A stretch of 64,000 nucleotides of DNA from DATJGR01 sp963735085 (GTDB lineage: Bacteria > Pseudomonadota > Gammaproteobacteria > Pseudomonadales > Azotimanducaceae). A program made the position numbers and the translations under genes. The DNA is taken from positions 1,736,001 through 1,800,000 of the forward strand of contig CAVTJP010000005.1 of assembly GCA_963735085.1 (NCBI GenBank), in the 5' to 3' direction. The notes under the pieces are model-generated. The model saw only the letters and a list, made by a program, of their open reading frames with translations, searched no databases and was not told the DNA's origin. Position 1 is the first letter of the stretch. Every line of letters begins with the position of its first letter. This document shows, piece after piece, positions 1 to 9,429 of the stretch.

Positions 1-14
1 CCTTGGTCATGATC

Positions 15-1769
15 TCAGCGGCGACCGCGAATCAGCCGGCCCGGGCGCGCTCCCGTGTCTTGATCGTGTTCCCGTGTGGCAACACCGCACACGATGGTGG
101 CCAGATATCCGGAGGAATGCTGCAGGAAGCGCTTACCGCCAGCCGGCAAGTCGTTGGTCATGTACGGTTGCCCGAGCTTCAGCCGATCGAAATCGATGAT
201 GTTGATGTCCGCGCGTTTGCCGATCGACAGTGTGCCGCGATCGCTCAGCCCATACAGGGTCGCATTGTCCGCGGATTGCTTTTTGATCGCCTGTTCGAGC
301 CCGAGCCGCTCGCCGCGTCGATCGCGCACCCAATGCGTGAGCATGTAGGTGGTGCTGGATGCATCGCATATCAGGCTGCAATGCGCACCACCATCGCCGA
401 GACCCACGACGGTGTTGTCATTGCTGAGCATGCCGAACAGTGCATCGTGGTTGCGACGTGCGAAGTTCAACGTTGGCAGCAACAGCATTGCGCGACCGTC
501 ATCGTGCAGCATCAGATCGTAGATAAGCGCTTGCGGGTCGACCCCGTCGCGGCGCGCCTGTACCGCTACGGCGGTGTCGAGGGCAGGTTCATAATCGATT
601 GGGTCACCGAGCGGAAAGATATCCTCGAGCGATTGACCGATGATGAGGTGGATCGCATCGTTGATCGACGTTGAACGCGGCGGCAGATCCGATTCCGCCA
701 GAATTGCACTGCGAATCTCCGGTGCGCGCAGTGCCGCGGCGCGCTGCGCGAGCGGCAGGTCGGCGATCTTCAGATACGTCGGACGCCGTTGAAACAGATG
801 GTTCGACTGCAAACCGAGAAGAAGTCCGCCCGGACGCGCCGCAGTCTGCGGAAACAAACGCGCGCCGTTGGCGTTCGCGTTCGCGACGAAGCTTAGAACG
901 TGCTGCCACGCGTCAGGGTCTTCCTGAAACTCGACGATCAGAAACGTGATGGGCAGCCGTGTCTTCTTCGACAGACGCGCCATCCAATCGAGTTCGCTGC
1001 TGAGGCGCGCTTCGCTGGCGCCCAATCGCATGCCGCCTTGACCGACCGAGCCACCGGGTACGAGTTCGAAGACGGCCCCTGACGCAGCCATGGCCTCGCC
1101 GATCGCAAAGACCTCGTCTTCACCTGCGAACGTACCGGGAACTGGTAACCCTTTGATCGATTGATGGCCAAGGATTCTAGAAGTTGAGAAGCCCAGCGCC
1201 CCTGCGGCAATCGCATCCTGCGTAATCGACGCCATCTGAGCGATGTCTGCTGCTGTCGAGGCTTCGTTGTTGACGCCGCGCTCGCCCATAACATAGACGC
1301 GCACGGCGCCATGCGGCACTTGGGTACCCACGTCCATCGACCAACGCCGTTGCGCGAGCACGTCGAGGTACTGTGGAAACGTCTCCCAGTTCCATTGGAT
1401 TCCCTCGTATAAGGCGGTACCGGGAATGTCCTCGACGCCTTCCATCAACTCGACCAACTCTGACTGGCTGCCTGGCCGTACCGGCGCGAAACCGACGCCG
1501 CAGTTGCCGGCAATGACAGTTGTTACGCCGTGGCTGGCCGAGGGTTCGAGGGCTTCATCCCAGGTCGCCTGGCCGTCGTAGTGGGTGTGAATGTCGACGA
1601 AGCCCGGCGTAACGATCGCCCCGCGCACATCGATTACGCGTCGCGACCGGCCGCCTAGATGCGGGCCGATGTCGACAATTCGCCCATCATTGACGGCGAG
1701 TTCGGCAGCGTACGCGGTTCGACCGGTGCCATCGACGATGAGACCGTCCTTGATGAGCAGATCTCGCAT
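15..1769 (-). CDS. N-acyl-D-amino-acid deacylase family amidohydrolase
   Basis: A 584-residue metal-dependent amidohydrolase of the D-aminoacylase/amidohydrolase-3 type, complete in the window. The N-terminal strand leads to the metal motif HTHYDGQ (residues 61-67), and GNCGVGFAP follows at about 88-96, its Cys being a usual zinc ligand in D-aminoacylases. A GDGGAH segment near residue 455 matches the conserved catalytic Asp region of the superfamily. No signal peptide is seen, so it is probably cytosolic. Relatives hydrolyse N-acyl-D-amino acids or cyclic amides; the substrate here is not predictable. It diverges from two Lrp/AsnC regulators, which makes amino-acid-linked control plausible. 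Start ATG at 1767-1769. Confidence 0.85.
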   Translation of the reverse strand: MRDLLIKDGLIVDGTGRTAYAAELAVNDGRIVDIGPHLGGRSRRVIDVRGAIVTPGFVDIHTHYDGQATWDEALEPSASHGVTTVIAGNCGVGFAPVRPGSQSELVELMEGVEDIPGTALYEGIQWNWETFPQYLDVLAQRRWSMDVGTQVPHGAVRVYVMGERGVNNEASTAADIAQMASITQDAIAAGALGFSTSRILGHQSIKGLPVPGTFAGEDEVFAIGEAMAASGAVFELVPGGSVGQGGMRLGASEARLSSELDWMARLSKKTRLPITFLIVEFQEDPDAWQHVLSFVANANANGARLFPQTAARPGGLLLGLQSNHLFQRRPTYLKIADLPLAQRAAALRAPEIRSAILAESDLPPRSTSINDAIHLIIGQSLEDIFPLGDPIDYEPALDTAVAVQARRDGVDPQALIYDLMLHDDGRAMLLLPTLNFARRNHDALFGMLSNDNTVVGLGDGGAHCSLICDASSTTYMLTHWVRDRRGERLGLEQAIKKQSADNATLYGLSDRGTLSIGKRADINIIDFDRLKLGQPYMTNDLPAGGKRFLQHSSGYLATIVCGVATREHDQDTGARPGRLIRGRR

Positions 1770-2015
1770 GGCATTGCTTCGACTTGTTGTTCGAAGAAAG
1801 CGTGCGGCGGCTGCGTTGTAGTGTCAAGCGTTTGGGTCGCAAAGCACGGAAACCGAACAAATTAAGCGAATAGTGCGCGGATGGTTTGATCGCGTATCGC
1901 ATGAATCAGAGTGCAGGAGCCCCGGCGCGGCGCCAAGGCAGCCTGTGCGGCTCGCGCTGTCGATCCTTGTAGGAAATACGCGATAATCCTACGCATTGTT
2001 GCTGTCGCCTTGCAT

Positions 2016-2480
2016 ATGGCAAAGACTCCGGACGAAATCGATCTTCAAATCATCGACACCCTGCGGGTCGATGGACGCACGTCGAACAAGTCGATTTCGA
2101 AGCGCCTCGGCATATCGGAAACGACCGTTGCTTCGCGCATTCGCGCGATGACCGAGCGCAACATCATGCGGGTCACCTTGCAGCGTGACATCCACTCGCT
2201 CGGTTATCAGTTCCAGGGCTTTCTGGACCTGTATGTGTTCGGCAGAAGCGTCGATGACGTTGCCTCGGAAGTCGCGTTGATCGAAGGCGTGCTGGTTGTG
2301 GCGCTTTATCTGGGCAGCCCCGACATCGTGGTAACGATTGGCGCGCGCGATCGCGAAGATCTGGTGCGGATCGTGAATCAAAAGATAGCGAGCATCCCCG
2401 GGATCCAGCGCGTCGATTCTTACATCGCACTCGAGATAGGAAAATATGAATCGGTATACGCGGCGTTGGGGGAACCGTGA
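2016..2480 (+). CDS. Lrp/AsnC family transcriptional regulator 1
   Basis: A 154-residue regulator with an N-terminal winged helix-turn-helix (IDLQIIDTLRVDGRTSNKSI, then a recognition helix with SETTVASRI) and a C-terminal RAM ligand-binding/oligomerisation domain. The frame is open upstream, but ATG 2016 (MAKTPDEID) gives the normal family length and is preferred. Its end overlaps the next regulator by four bases (GTGA), implying translational coupling. Lrp/AsnC proteins sense amino acids or small ligands and often control a divergent neighbour, which here is the amidohydrolase. The effector is unknown. Confidence 0.88.
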   Translation: MAKTPDEIDLQIIDTLRVDGRTSNKSISKRLGISETTVASRIRAMTERNIMRVTLQRDIHSLGYQFQGFLDLYVFGRSVDDVASEVALIEGVLVVALYLGSPDIVVTIGARDREDLVRIVNQKIASIPGIQRVDSYIALEIGKYESVYAALGEP

Positions 2481-2953
2481 TTCGAACCGATGATATGGAC
2501 GAGCAAATCATGGCGCTATTGCAAGACGATGGTCGCTTGAGCAATCGCGAAGTGGGGCGTCGCCTGGGCGTCTCCGAAGGTACCGTGCGCCAGCGCCTGA
2601 AGAAACTCGAGGATGCGCGTGCGATACGGATGGGTGTGGTGGTGGACCCGGACAAACTGGGTCTCGGGCTTTCTGCGACGGTGCTGGTGACTGTCGAACC
2701 CAGCCGCCTGCAAGGTGCGCTTGATGCGTTCAGCCGGTTACCGGAGGTCTCGTTCGCTGCGTCGATTATGGGGTCGTTCAATCTGTTTGTGCTGATCAGG
2801 GCGGCGGACATGCAGGCGCTGCGGGAACTGGTCAACGCGCAGATCGAGCGATTTACCGGAGTGCATCGAGTGGAGGTGCGTCCCGTGGTGAGTACGTTGA
2901 AGCACGAGTATCACGTGATTGCGATTCCCAAGCGGGAAGCGGAAAACCGATAG
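2477..2953 (+). CDS. Lrp/AsnC family transcriptional regulator 2
   Basis: A second Lrp/AsnC regulator of 158 residues, starting at GTG 2477 inside the stop of regulator 1; ATG 2495 (MDEQIMALL) is an alternative start. The HTH (LSNREVGRRLGVSEGTVRQR) is followed by a RAM-type domain ending in VSTLKHEYHVI. The two proteins differ clearly in sequence, so this is not a recent duplication. Tandem co-translated AsnC proteins may form hetero-oligomers or respond to different ligands; this is inference. BVMO 1 follows on the same strand and could be a target or operon partner. Confidence 0.88.
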   Translation: MIRTDDMDEQIMALLQDDGRLSNREVGRRLGVSEGTVRQRLKKLEDARAIRMGVVVDPDKLGLGLSATVLVTVEPSRLQGALDAFSRLPEVSFAASIMGSFNLFVLIRAADMQALRELVNAQIERFTGVHRVEVRPVVSTLKHEYHVIAIPKREAENR

Positions 2954-3119
2954 CTCCACGGTGTTAGATTGCGTAGCTGAATCTGATCCATTTCAGCTCA
3001 TAGCCCGAACTTTTAATTGATCTGCAGCGTATTGCGTTAATTCATCGGCTGAATGTGTTGATCGATGCAAGATGCCTGTAGTAACGTCGATCGGACGAAG
3101 AGGGCAGCCGGACACCGAC

Positions 3120-4946
3120 ATGAATACACGACCGAAGAATCTGTATTCCAATCTTGGTTTCGATCCCGACGCGCTGCGCGAGAAATACCGCCTCGAACGA
3201 GATAAGCGGATTCGCAAGGACGCCGAGGGCCAATTCATCGAGATGGCGGGCGAGTTTGCCCACTATGCGAACGAAGACCCTTACGTCGAACCGGGCTTCA
3301 CGCGTGACCCGATCGATGAGGAAATCGACGTGGCGATTGTCGGCGGTGGTTTCAGCGGCATGCTCGCGGCGACACGTCTGCGTGAACAAGGCGTCACGAA
3401 CGTGCGCATCATCGAATCGGGCGGCGACTTTGGCGGCACATGGTATTGGAACCGCTATCCGGGTGCTCAATGCGATATCGAGTCGTACTGCTATCTGCCG
3501 CTGCTCGAAGAACTGGGTGTGATCCCGAAGGAAAAGTACTCGTACGCGCCGGAAATCTTCGAACACTCGCAACGCATAGGCCGAGAATACGGCTTGTACG
3601 ACGTGGCGTATTTCCAGACGCGCGTGACCGAACTGCGCTGGAATGAAGACGCAGCGCGTTGGTTGGTGTCGACGAACCACGGCGACACCATTCGTGCACG
3701 CTTCGTCATCCAGGCGGCCGGCGTCGCAAACCGGCCGAAGCTACCCGGTATTCCGGGTATCGCAGATTTTGCCGGCCACTCGTTTCACACCAGCCGTTGG
3801 GACTATCAATACACCGGCGGCGATCATTCGGGCGGCTTGACGAAGCTCGCCGACAAGCGGGTCGCAGTGATAGGTACCGGCGCCACTGCCATTCAGTGTG
3901 TGCCGTTTGTTGGCGCTCACGCGAAACAGCTCTATGTGTTCCAGCGTACGCCGTCATCGGTCGATCGACGCGGCAACAAACCTACCGACCCGGAATGGGT
4001 CAAGACACTGCAACCTGGCTGGCAGCGGGCCCGCCGTGAAAATTTCGCGGACATTGTCGTTGGCCGTCCGTTCGAGGAAGACCTGGTTTCGGACGGCTGG
4101 ACGGACATCTTCCGCAGACTGCAGTCCGGTGTTATGGCGCGAGAATCGACACAGGTTGAAGACCCTGAAGAAGCCGCTGCGCGCGCAGAAATAGCGGACT
4201 TCCAGAAAATGAACGAAATACGCGCCCGCGTTCACAAGACGGTTCGAGATACTTCCACGGCCGAGGCGTTGAAGCCGTGGTACCGGCAGTTCTGCAAACG
4301 GCCGACGTTCAACGACGAATATCTCGCAACGTTCAATCGGCCGAACGTGAAACTGATCGACGTGAGCGAGCGCCAGGGCGTGGAGCGCATTACCGGCAAC
4401 GCGGTGGTCGCGAACGGCGTCGAGTACCCGGTCGACTGCATAATCTATGCAACCGGCTTCGAGATCAGTTCGGCACCGCGGCGCCGGGTCAGCTTCGATG
4501 TGATTGGCCGCAATGACGAATCGTTGTTCGATCATTGGCAGGGCGGACTGAAAACGCTGCACGGCATCGCAAGCCATGGATTTCCGAACTGGTTCTTCAT
4601 CGGAATCAATCAGAATGGTCTGTCCGTGAACATGACCGCGATGTTCGACGATCAGGCGCGACACATCGCCTACATCATTCGCGAAGTGCAGCAGCGCGGC
4701 AAGAAGACGGTCGATGTGACGCCGGCAGCCGAGTCCGCCTGGGTGGCCGAAGTCAGACGATTGGCTGTGAATAACCGTGATTTTCAGGAAGCCTGCACAC
4801 CGGGCTACTACAACAACGAAGGTCTGTTGGAGAAAGCAGAAGGTTCGTTGGTGTTGGAGGTATACGCGCCGGGAATAAATGCGTTCAACGCGCTGCTGGC
4901 GGAGTGGCGTGCCGCAGGGAACCTGGATGGCATGGCGTTGAACTGA
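3120..4946 (+). CDS. Baeyer-Villiger monooxygenase 1 (long type I)
   Basis: A flavoprotein monooxygenase inserting oxygen next to a ketone, using FAD and NADPH. The FAD Rossmann motif GGGFSG is at about residues 75-80, the BVMO fingerprint FAGHSFHTSRWD at about 217-228, and the NADPH motif GTGATA at about 252-257. About 70 residues precede the FAD motif, an extension typical of the longer BVMOs (cyclopentadecanone or steroid monooxygenase group). ATG 3120 (MNTRPKN) is preferred over an in-frame ATG at 3072. The substrate is unknown but is probably a cyclic or long-chain ketone. It lies 167 bp downstream of the AsnC pair. Confidence 0.9.
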   Translation: MNTRPKNLYSNLGFDPDALREKYRLERDKRIRKDAEGQFIEMAGEFAHYANEDPYVEPGFTRDPIDEEIDVAIVGGGFSGMLAATRLREQGVTNVRIIESGGDFGGTWYWNRYPGAQCDIESYCYLPLLEELGVIPKEKYSYAPEIFEHSQRIGREYGLYDVAYFQTRVTELRWNEDAARWLVSTNHGDTIRARFVIQAAGVANRPKLPGIPGIADFAGHSFHTSRWDYQYTGGDHSGGLTKLADKRVAVIGTGATAIQCVPFVGAHAKQLYVFQRTPSSVDRRGNKPTDPEWVKTLQPGWQRARRENFADIVVGRPFEEDLVSDGWTDIFRRLQSGVMARESTQVEDPEEAAARAEIADFQKMNEIRARVHKTVRDTSTAEALKPWYRQFCKRPTFNDEYLATFNRPNVKLIDVSERQGVERITGNAVVANGVEYPVDCIIYATGFEISSAPRRRVSFDVIGRNDESLFDHWQGGLKTLHGIASHGFPNWFFIGINQNGLSVNMTAMFDDQARHIAYIIREVQQRGKKTVDVTPAAESAWVAEVRRLAVNNRDFQEACTPGYYNNEGLLEKAEGSLVLEVYAPGINAFNALLAEWRAAGNLDGMALN

Positions 4947-5069
4947 GAATGGATGCGGCGTCCTTGGGTCGCCGGAATGCCCGGTACCACAATGTGATGT
5001 GGCCGTTCAGGATTGCCATACCTCGGCCGTCGTGGAACCATCTCTGTCCCACGGGGGACGACATATACC

Positions 5070-6638
5070 ATGCGAAAATCGATGAAGAAGCGGCGGCTTG
5101 CAGTCGCGATTGCAGGACTGGTTGCGGCAACTTGGACGCTGAACGGATGTTCGAAGAGCGACGACACACAGGCAGCGCAAGCCTCGGCTTCGCCGACGCC
5201 GGTTACCGCGCCACCGCCCCCGCAGGGCGATCCGCCGCCACCGACCGCCGACGCGAAGCAATGGACGCCGGCCGCGCTCGACGAGTTGCTGGCGCCGATC
5301 GCCCTGTATCCCGATCCGGTTCTGGCGCAGGTGCTCGCCGCATCGACGAACTCGCAGGAGGTGCTCGATGCGGGTAACTGGCTGCTCGATCACGAGGATT
5401 TGAAAGGGGACGCGCTAACGAAGGCCGCGTCGGACGCCGGCTTCACTCCGTCGACTCAAGCGCTGGTTCATTTTCCGACCGTCGTCGACATGATGTGTCG
5501 CGAACTCGATTGGACGAAACAGGTGGGCGATGCGTTCGCGGCCGACCAGCCGGCCGTGCTCGCATCGGTGCAGCGCTTGCGCGCGCAGGCGGCCGACGCG
5601 GGCAATTTGAAGACGTCGCCGGAGATGACCGTCACGAAGACCGAGCAGAACGGTCAGTCAGTGATCGTCGTGCAACCGCCGACTCCACAAGTCGTCTACG
5701 TTCCGCAATACAACCCGCAAACGGTTTATACGGCGCCGCCGGCGACTACCACGACGACAACCACGACGACGTCGGATTCGGGAATCAGTACCAATCAGGC
5801 GGTGGTCGGCGGGTTGCTCGCGTTCGGCGCCGGTATGTTGATTGGCAATGCGATTGCCGACAACAACGACCACTATGGTTATCCGAACTGGGGCTACGGC
5901 GGGGTCTACTACGGTGGACGCCCGTACTACCCCCACAACACGTTCGTCTACGCGCCGCACTACGGCGCGGGCTATCGCCCGACGCCGTACTACCGCGCGC
6001 CGAACAACTACGCGAACCGCTACAACAACAATAACCGCTACGGCAACAACAACGTCAACGTCAACGTCAACAAAAACAACAATTATTTCAACCGATTCGA
6101 TGGCAACCGGAACCGCGTTTCGGGCTATCAGCCGCGTTCGCCGATCAACTCGCCCGCGACCGCTAACCGCGCTGCGAATCGTGGCTCGTCGACGTACGCC
6201 GGCGCCAATAAACCGCGGCCGACGACGACCCAACAACCGTCGAATCGGCCGACGCGGCAGCCGTCACAGAGCTATGCGGGCAGCGCCAATCGGCCCAGCC
6301 AAGGTGCGTCGAGCGGCGCGTATCGCGGTAACACACAAGGCGGTGGACAACCGCGCGTGGCCAACAACGCCCAACGACCGGTCACAGGGGTGGACCGCGG
6401 CTATCCGCAGACGTCCGGCAAGCGCTCCGATGTCGGCGCCACCAATACGCGCGGTGGGTCGTTTTCGGGCGTCAACCAGGGGTCGGCCGATCGCACGGCG
6501 AGCCAGCGTGGCCGTGCCAGCATGAAAGGCGCAACGCGCCCGTCGACCACGCAACGTGCTGCGCGCACAGGTGGCGGCGGTCGGGCAGGTGGTGGCAGTC
6601 GCGCAGGCGGTGGCGGTGGCCGTGGAGGGCGTGGGTGA
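5070..6638 (+). CDS. DUF3300 lipoprotein with low-complexity tail
   Basis: A 522-residue exported protein. The start is ATG 5070, with a GGGGGA ribosome site about 13 bp upstream. A basic N-terminus and hydrophobic stretch end in a lipobox (LNGC), so it is probably a lipoprotein. The DUF3300 core is recognisable from LLAPIALYPDPVLAQVLAAS and NWLLDH. Beyond about residue 225 the sequence becomes low complexity: a Thr run encoded by repeated ACG/ACC codons (5745-5775), a glycine-rich hydrophobic segment, a Tyr/Gly-rich stretch, Asn runs (about 6010-6090), and an Arg/Gly/Ser-rich end. The function of DUF3300 is unknown. The stop overlaps the DUF2950 start, so the two are co-translated. Confidence 0.85.
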   Translation: MRKSMKKRRLAVAIAGLVAATWTLNGCSKSDDTQAAQASASPTPVTAPPPPQGDPPPPTADAKQWTPAALDELLAPIALYPDPVLAQVLAASTNSQEVLDAGNWLLDHEDLKGDALTKAASDAGFTPSTQALVHFPTVVDMMCRELDWTKQVGDAFAADQPAVLASVQRLRAQAADAGNLKTSPEMTVTKTEQNGQSVIVVQPPTPQVVYVPQYNPQTVYTAPPATTTTTTTTTSDSGISTNQAVVGGLLAFGAGMLIGNAIADNNDHYGYPNWGYGGVYYGGRPYYPHNTFVYAPHYGAGYRPTPYYRAPNNYANRYNNNNRYGNNNVNVNVNKNNNYFNRFDGNRNRVSGYQPRSPINSPATANRAANRGSSTYAGANKPRPTTTQQPSNRPTRQPSQSYAGSANRPSQGASSGAYRGNTQGGGQPRVANNAQRPVTGVDRGYPQTSGKRSDVGATNTRGGSFSGVNQGSADRTASQRGRASMKGATRPSTTQRAARTGGGGRAGGGSRAGGGGGRGGRG

Positions 6639-7588
6639 TGGAGAAGACCATGCAACTCGATCGTATGCAAAATCCCGTCCTCCGATATGGCCGTCATCTG
6701 GTGTGGGCGCTGGCCTTTTCGCTCGCCGGCACCTCGTATGCGGCGGGGTCGCAAACCTTTGCGACGGCGCAAGCGGCGGTTGATGCGCTTGTGGCGGCGA
6801 CGCGCAGCAATGACTCGAAGGCGTTGCTCGCGGTGCTCGGCGACGAAGCCGCGCAACTCGTCTCGTCCGGCGACGACGTAGCCGATGCGTCCGCGCGCGA
6901 GAAGTTCGTCGACGCCTACGACAAATCCCACGAACTGATCGCCGAGGGCGACACCAAGTACTTGCTCGAAGTCGGTCCCAACGACTGGGAACTACCGTTT
7001 CCGATCGTCAAAGGTGGCGACAAATGGACGTTCGACGTCGACGAAGGCATCGACGAGATCGTCTATCGGCGCATCGGCCGCAACGAAATCGGTGCAATGC
7101 AAACGTGTCGCGGCATCGTCGACGCGGAGCACGAATACGCCTCCGAATCGCGCGACGGCATGCCGCAAGGCACCTACGCGCAAAAGCTCGTAAGCGATCC
7201 CGGCAAGCATAACGGTCTGTACTGGCCGGCGAGTACCGACGAGCCCGCGAGTCCGATCGGACCGTTCGCCGCGCGGGCGACGTCCGAGGGTTATGGGAAG
7301 AACACGATCGAAGAGCAGAGGCCGTATCACGGCTACCTCTACAAACTGTTGACCGCACAAGGACCGGCCGCGCCGGGCGGCGCAAAGGATTACCTGGACA
7401 ACGGTCGGTTAACCAAAGGCTTCGCGGTGATCGCATACCCGGTCGAATACCACTCGAGCGGCGTCAAGACTTTCATGATCAGTCAGGACGGCGTGCTGTA
7501 TCAGAAGGATCTCGGGCCGAAGACCGTTGAAATCGCGCAATCGATCAAGACGTTCAATCCGGATTCGGGCTGGTCGGAGGTTGACTGA
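6638..7588 (+). CDS. DUF2950 exported protein
   Basis: A 316-residue protein starting at ATG 6638, overlapping the DUF3300 stop in a TGATG arrangement (a GTG at 6635 is also possible). A signal peptide (HLVWALAFSLAGTSYAAG) precedes the DUF2950 body, recognisable by repeated AVDALVAATRSND-like and DKWTFDVDEG segments and the Y-A-x-K/GLYWP region. The DUF2950 family is known mainly as a partner of DUF3300. No enzymatic motif is visible. An envelope role is inferred from export and pairing only. Confidence 0.85.
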   Translation: MEKTMQLDRMQNPVLRYGRHLVWALAFSLAGTSYAAGSQTFATAQAAVDALVAATRSNDSKALLAVLGDEAAQLVSSGDDVADASAREKFVDAYDKSHELIAEGDTKYLLEVGPNDWELPFPIVKGGDKWTFDVDEGIDEIVYRRIGRNEIGAMQTCRGIVDAEHEYASESRDGMPQGTYAQKLVSDPGKHNGLYWPASTDEPASPIGPFAARATSEGYGKNTIEEQRPYHGYLYKLLTAQGPAAPGGAKDYLDNGRLTKGFAVIAYPVEYHSSGVKTFMISQDGVLYQKDLGPKTVEIAQSIKTFNPDSGWSEVD

Positions 7589-7734
7589 CGATTCGGTCGC
7601 GGGGGCGGAACCGCACCATTCGGGCGCATGGCCGAATATGCGGAACGGTTGACCGAACAAGACGATCTGCGGTGTGGCGCCGATGAGCCGATCGGTTAGC
7701 ATGTGCGTTCGCAGAGAGCGGTGGTCGGTACAAC

Positions 7735-8232
7735 ATGAAGTGGGTTTTGCTAGCGTTAGGCATGAGCCTACTGTCCGGTACGAAAACCGACGCGCGCAGC
7801 TTGAGCTTCTATCACACCCATACTGGCAAGACGCTGTCGGTGGTGTATTACGCGAACGGTGCTTACGTGCCGGGCGCACTCCATGAGATCGACGATTTTC
7901 TCAAGGACTTCCGCAACGGCGAGGAACATCACATGGACCCCGCGTTGCTCGACGTCCTGTTCGACATCAAACAGAAGACCCATACGCACGCGCCGTTTCA
8001 GGTGATCTCGGCTTATCGCTCACCCGAGACGAATCACATGTTGCGCACCACGACGCGCGGCGTCGCGAAAGACAGCATGCACCTGCGCGGACAAGCAATA
8101 GACGTGCGCCTCGCGGACGTTCCGCTCGGCAAACTGCGCACCGTCGCGCTGGATCTGCGGAAAGGCGGTGTCGGCTTCTATCCGGAGTCACAGTTCGTGC
8201 ACGTCGATACCGGGCGCGTTCGCCGGTGGTGA
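7735..8232 (+). CDS. DUF882/YcbK-like M15 murein peptidase
   Basis: A 165-residue exported protein of the DUF882 (YcbK/MepK-like, peptidase M15) family. A short N-terminal hydrophobic segment (KWVLLALGMSLLSG) probably directs export. The body shows YRSPETN, SMHLRGQAIDV and FVHVDTG, with predicted zinc ligands His116, Asp123 and His156. Relatives cleave peptidoglycan cross-links, so a periplasmic murein endopeptidase role is likely. The protein lacks the longer Tat signal found in some relatives. It stands alone, 146 bp after the DUF2950 gene. Confidence 0.85.
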   Translation: MKWVLLALGMSLLSGTKTDARSLSFYHTHTGKTLSVVYYANGAYVPGALHEIDDFLKDFRNGEEHHMDPALLDVLFDIKQKTHTHAPFQVISAYRSPETNHMLRTTTRGVAKDSMHLRGQAIDVRLADVPLGKLRTVALDLRKGGVGFYPESQFVHVDTGRVRRW

Positions 8233-8547
8233 TTGCCGCGATTCGCTGAGCACTCATCAGTTCAGTCGGCCGCGCGCATCGCTTCGGGCGTCTGATTCCG
8301 TGCGAATCGTCAGCACGGTTTCGCCCACCGGTCCTGCTGGGGCGCGTTGCAGTATCGCTGTCGCGCACGACGCACATTTCCGCCTGACACGCCGCACCGG
8401 CGACAGATGTGCATCGAAGGAAAAGACCTGGCAGCTAGTCACTGGCAGACTAAACTGGTAACGATTCGCGATCGCATATAGTGTCGAGCAGCGCTGGCGG
8501 AGGAATCCATCCACCAACCGGAACCGTGCAGACGCGGAGCGGCAAAC
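8233..8547. other. Intergenic stretch without a gene
   Basis: About 315 bp between the DUF882 and sulfotransferase genes. I see no convincing reading frame, RNA gene, terminator with a T-run, or repeat here. Confidence 0.5.
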
Positions 8548-9216
8548 ATGGCACTGAAGGTGATTGGCTCTGGTCTTGGGCGGACCGGGACGATGTCGCT
8601 CAAACTCGCGCTCGAACAACTAGGGCTTGGGCCATGCCACCATATGGTGGAGGTCTTCATGCACCCCGAGAGCATTCCGCTGTGGGTGGCGGCCGGTGCC
8701 GGCAATGCGGATTGGCCAGCAATTTTCGCTGGCTATCAGTCGGTGGTCGACTACCCGGGCTGCAAATTCTGGCGGGAGTTGATGGACTGCTATCCGGATG
8801 CGAAGGTGCTGCATTCCATACGCGATCCGGAGCGCTGGTTCGAATCGACGCAGGCAACGATCTTCGCGCCCGGATCACCGGCCGATAATCCGCCGGAGCC
8901 GATGCGGCCGTTTTTTGAAGTCGTGGCCGAAGATTTCAAGGGACGCATCCACGATCGCACTTTCATGATCGACTATTTCAACCGTCACACGGAGGCGGTG
9001 CTGGCCGAGGTACCAAAGGATCGATTGCTGGTTTTCGAAGCCTCCCAAGGTTGGGCGCCGCTGTGTGCGTTTCTTGGGGTTCCGGTGCCGAACACGCCGT
9101 TTCCGCGTGAAAATTCTCGCGCCGAGTTTCAGGCGCGTGTGCAGGCACAGGCAACAGACGGTCCACCCGATCCATCCCGCATCAAGGCGCTGCCGGATCA
9201 AGCCAAGCAGCACTGA
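8548..9216 (+). CDS. Sulfotransferase family protein
   Basis: A 222-residue protein starting at ATG 8548. The N-terminus carries the P-loop-like 5'-phosphosulfate site GSGLGRTGTMSLKLAL (residues 7-22), followed by HHMVEVF, DYPGCKFWRELMDCYPDAKVLHSIRDPERWFES (the 3'-phosphate-binding region with Arg and Ser), and a C-terminal W-x-PLCAFLGVPVP segment. This pattern fits the short bacterial sulfotransferases that use PAPS as donor. The acceptor is unknown. It may conjugate or activate a hydroxylated lipid, steroid or polyketide-like compound, in keeping with the neighbouring oxidative genes. No membrane segment is seen. Confidence 0.85.
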   Translation: MALKVIGSGLGRTGTMSLKLALEQLGLGPCHHMVEVFMHPESIPLWVAAGAGNADWPAIFAGYQSVVDYPGCKFWRELMDCYPDAKVLHSIRDPERWFESTQATIFAPGSPADNPPEPMRPFFEVVAEDFKGRIHDRTFMIDYFNRHTEAVLAEVPKDRLLVFEASQGWAPLCAFLGVPVPNTPFPRENSRAEFQARVQAQATDGPPDPSRIKALPDQAKQH

Positions 9217-9429
9217 GCCCTCGTACGAGCCAGCCGCACCCGGGGCCTGAGCGCTGATCGACGGCGCAAGTGCGTCTGCCGCATCTGATTAGCCTCGCTT
9301 CATCGCTGGGGTTGGGGCGGATAGTTGAAGGTAAGCAATCTTCTTCGTGCAGGAACATTGATCTGACTGCGAAGTTCCTGTATCAGCTGTAGTTGGAGCT
9401 CGGGACATGAGGGTCGGACAAAGGCCGAA

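Noticed and set aside
5740..6100. Short repeated triplets (ACG/ACC and AAC runs) resembling a repeat array
   Set aside because: They are in-frame codon runs for Thr and Asn inside the DUF3300 protein. No spacer-repeat structure exists, so this is not CRISPR.
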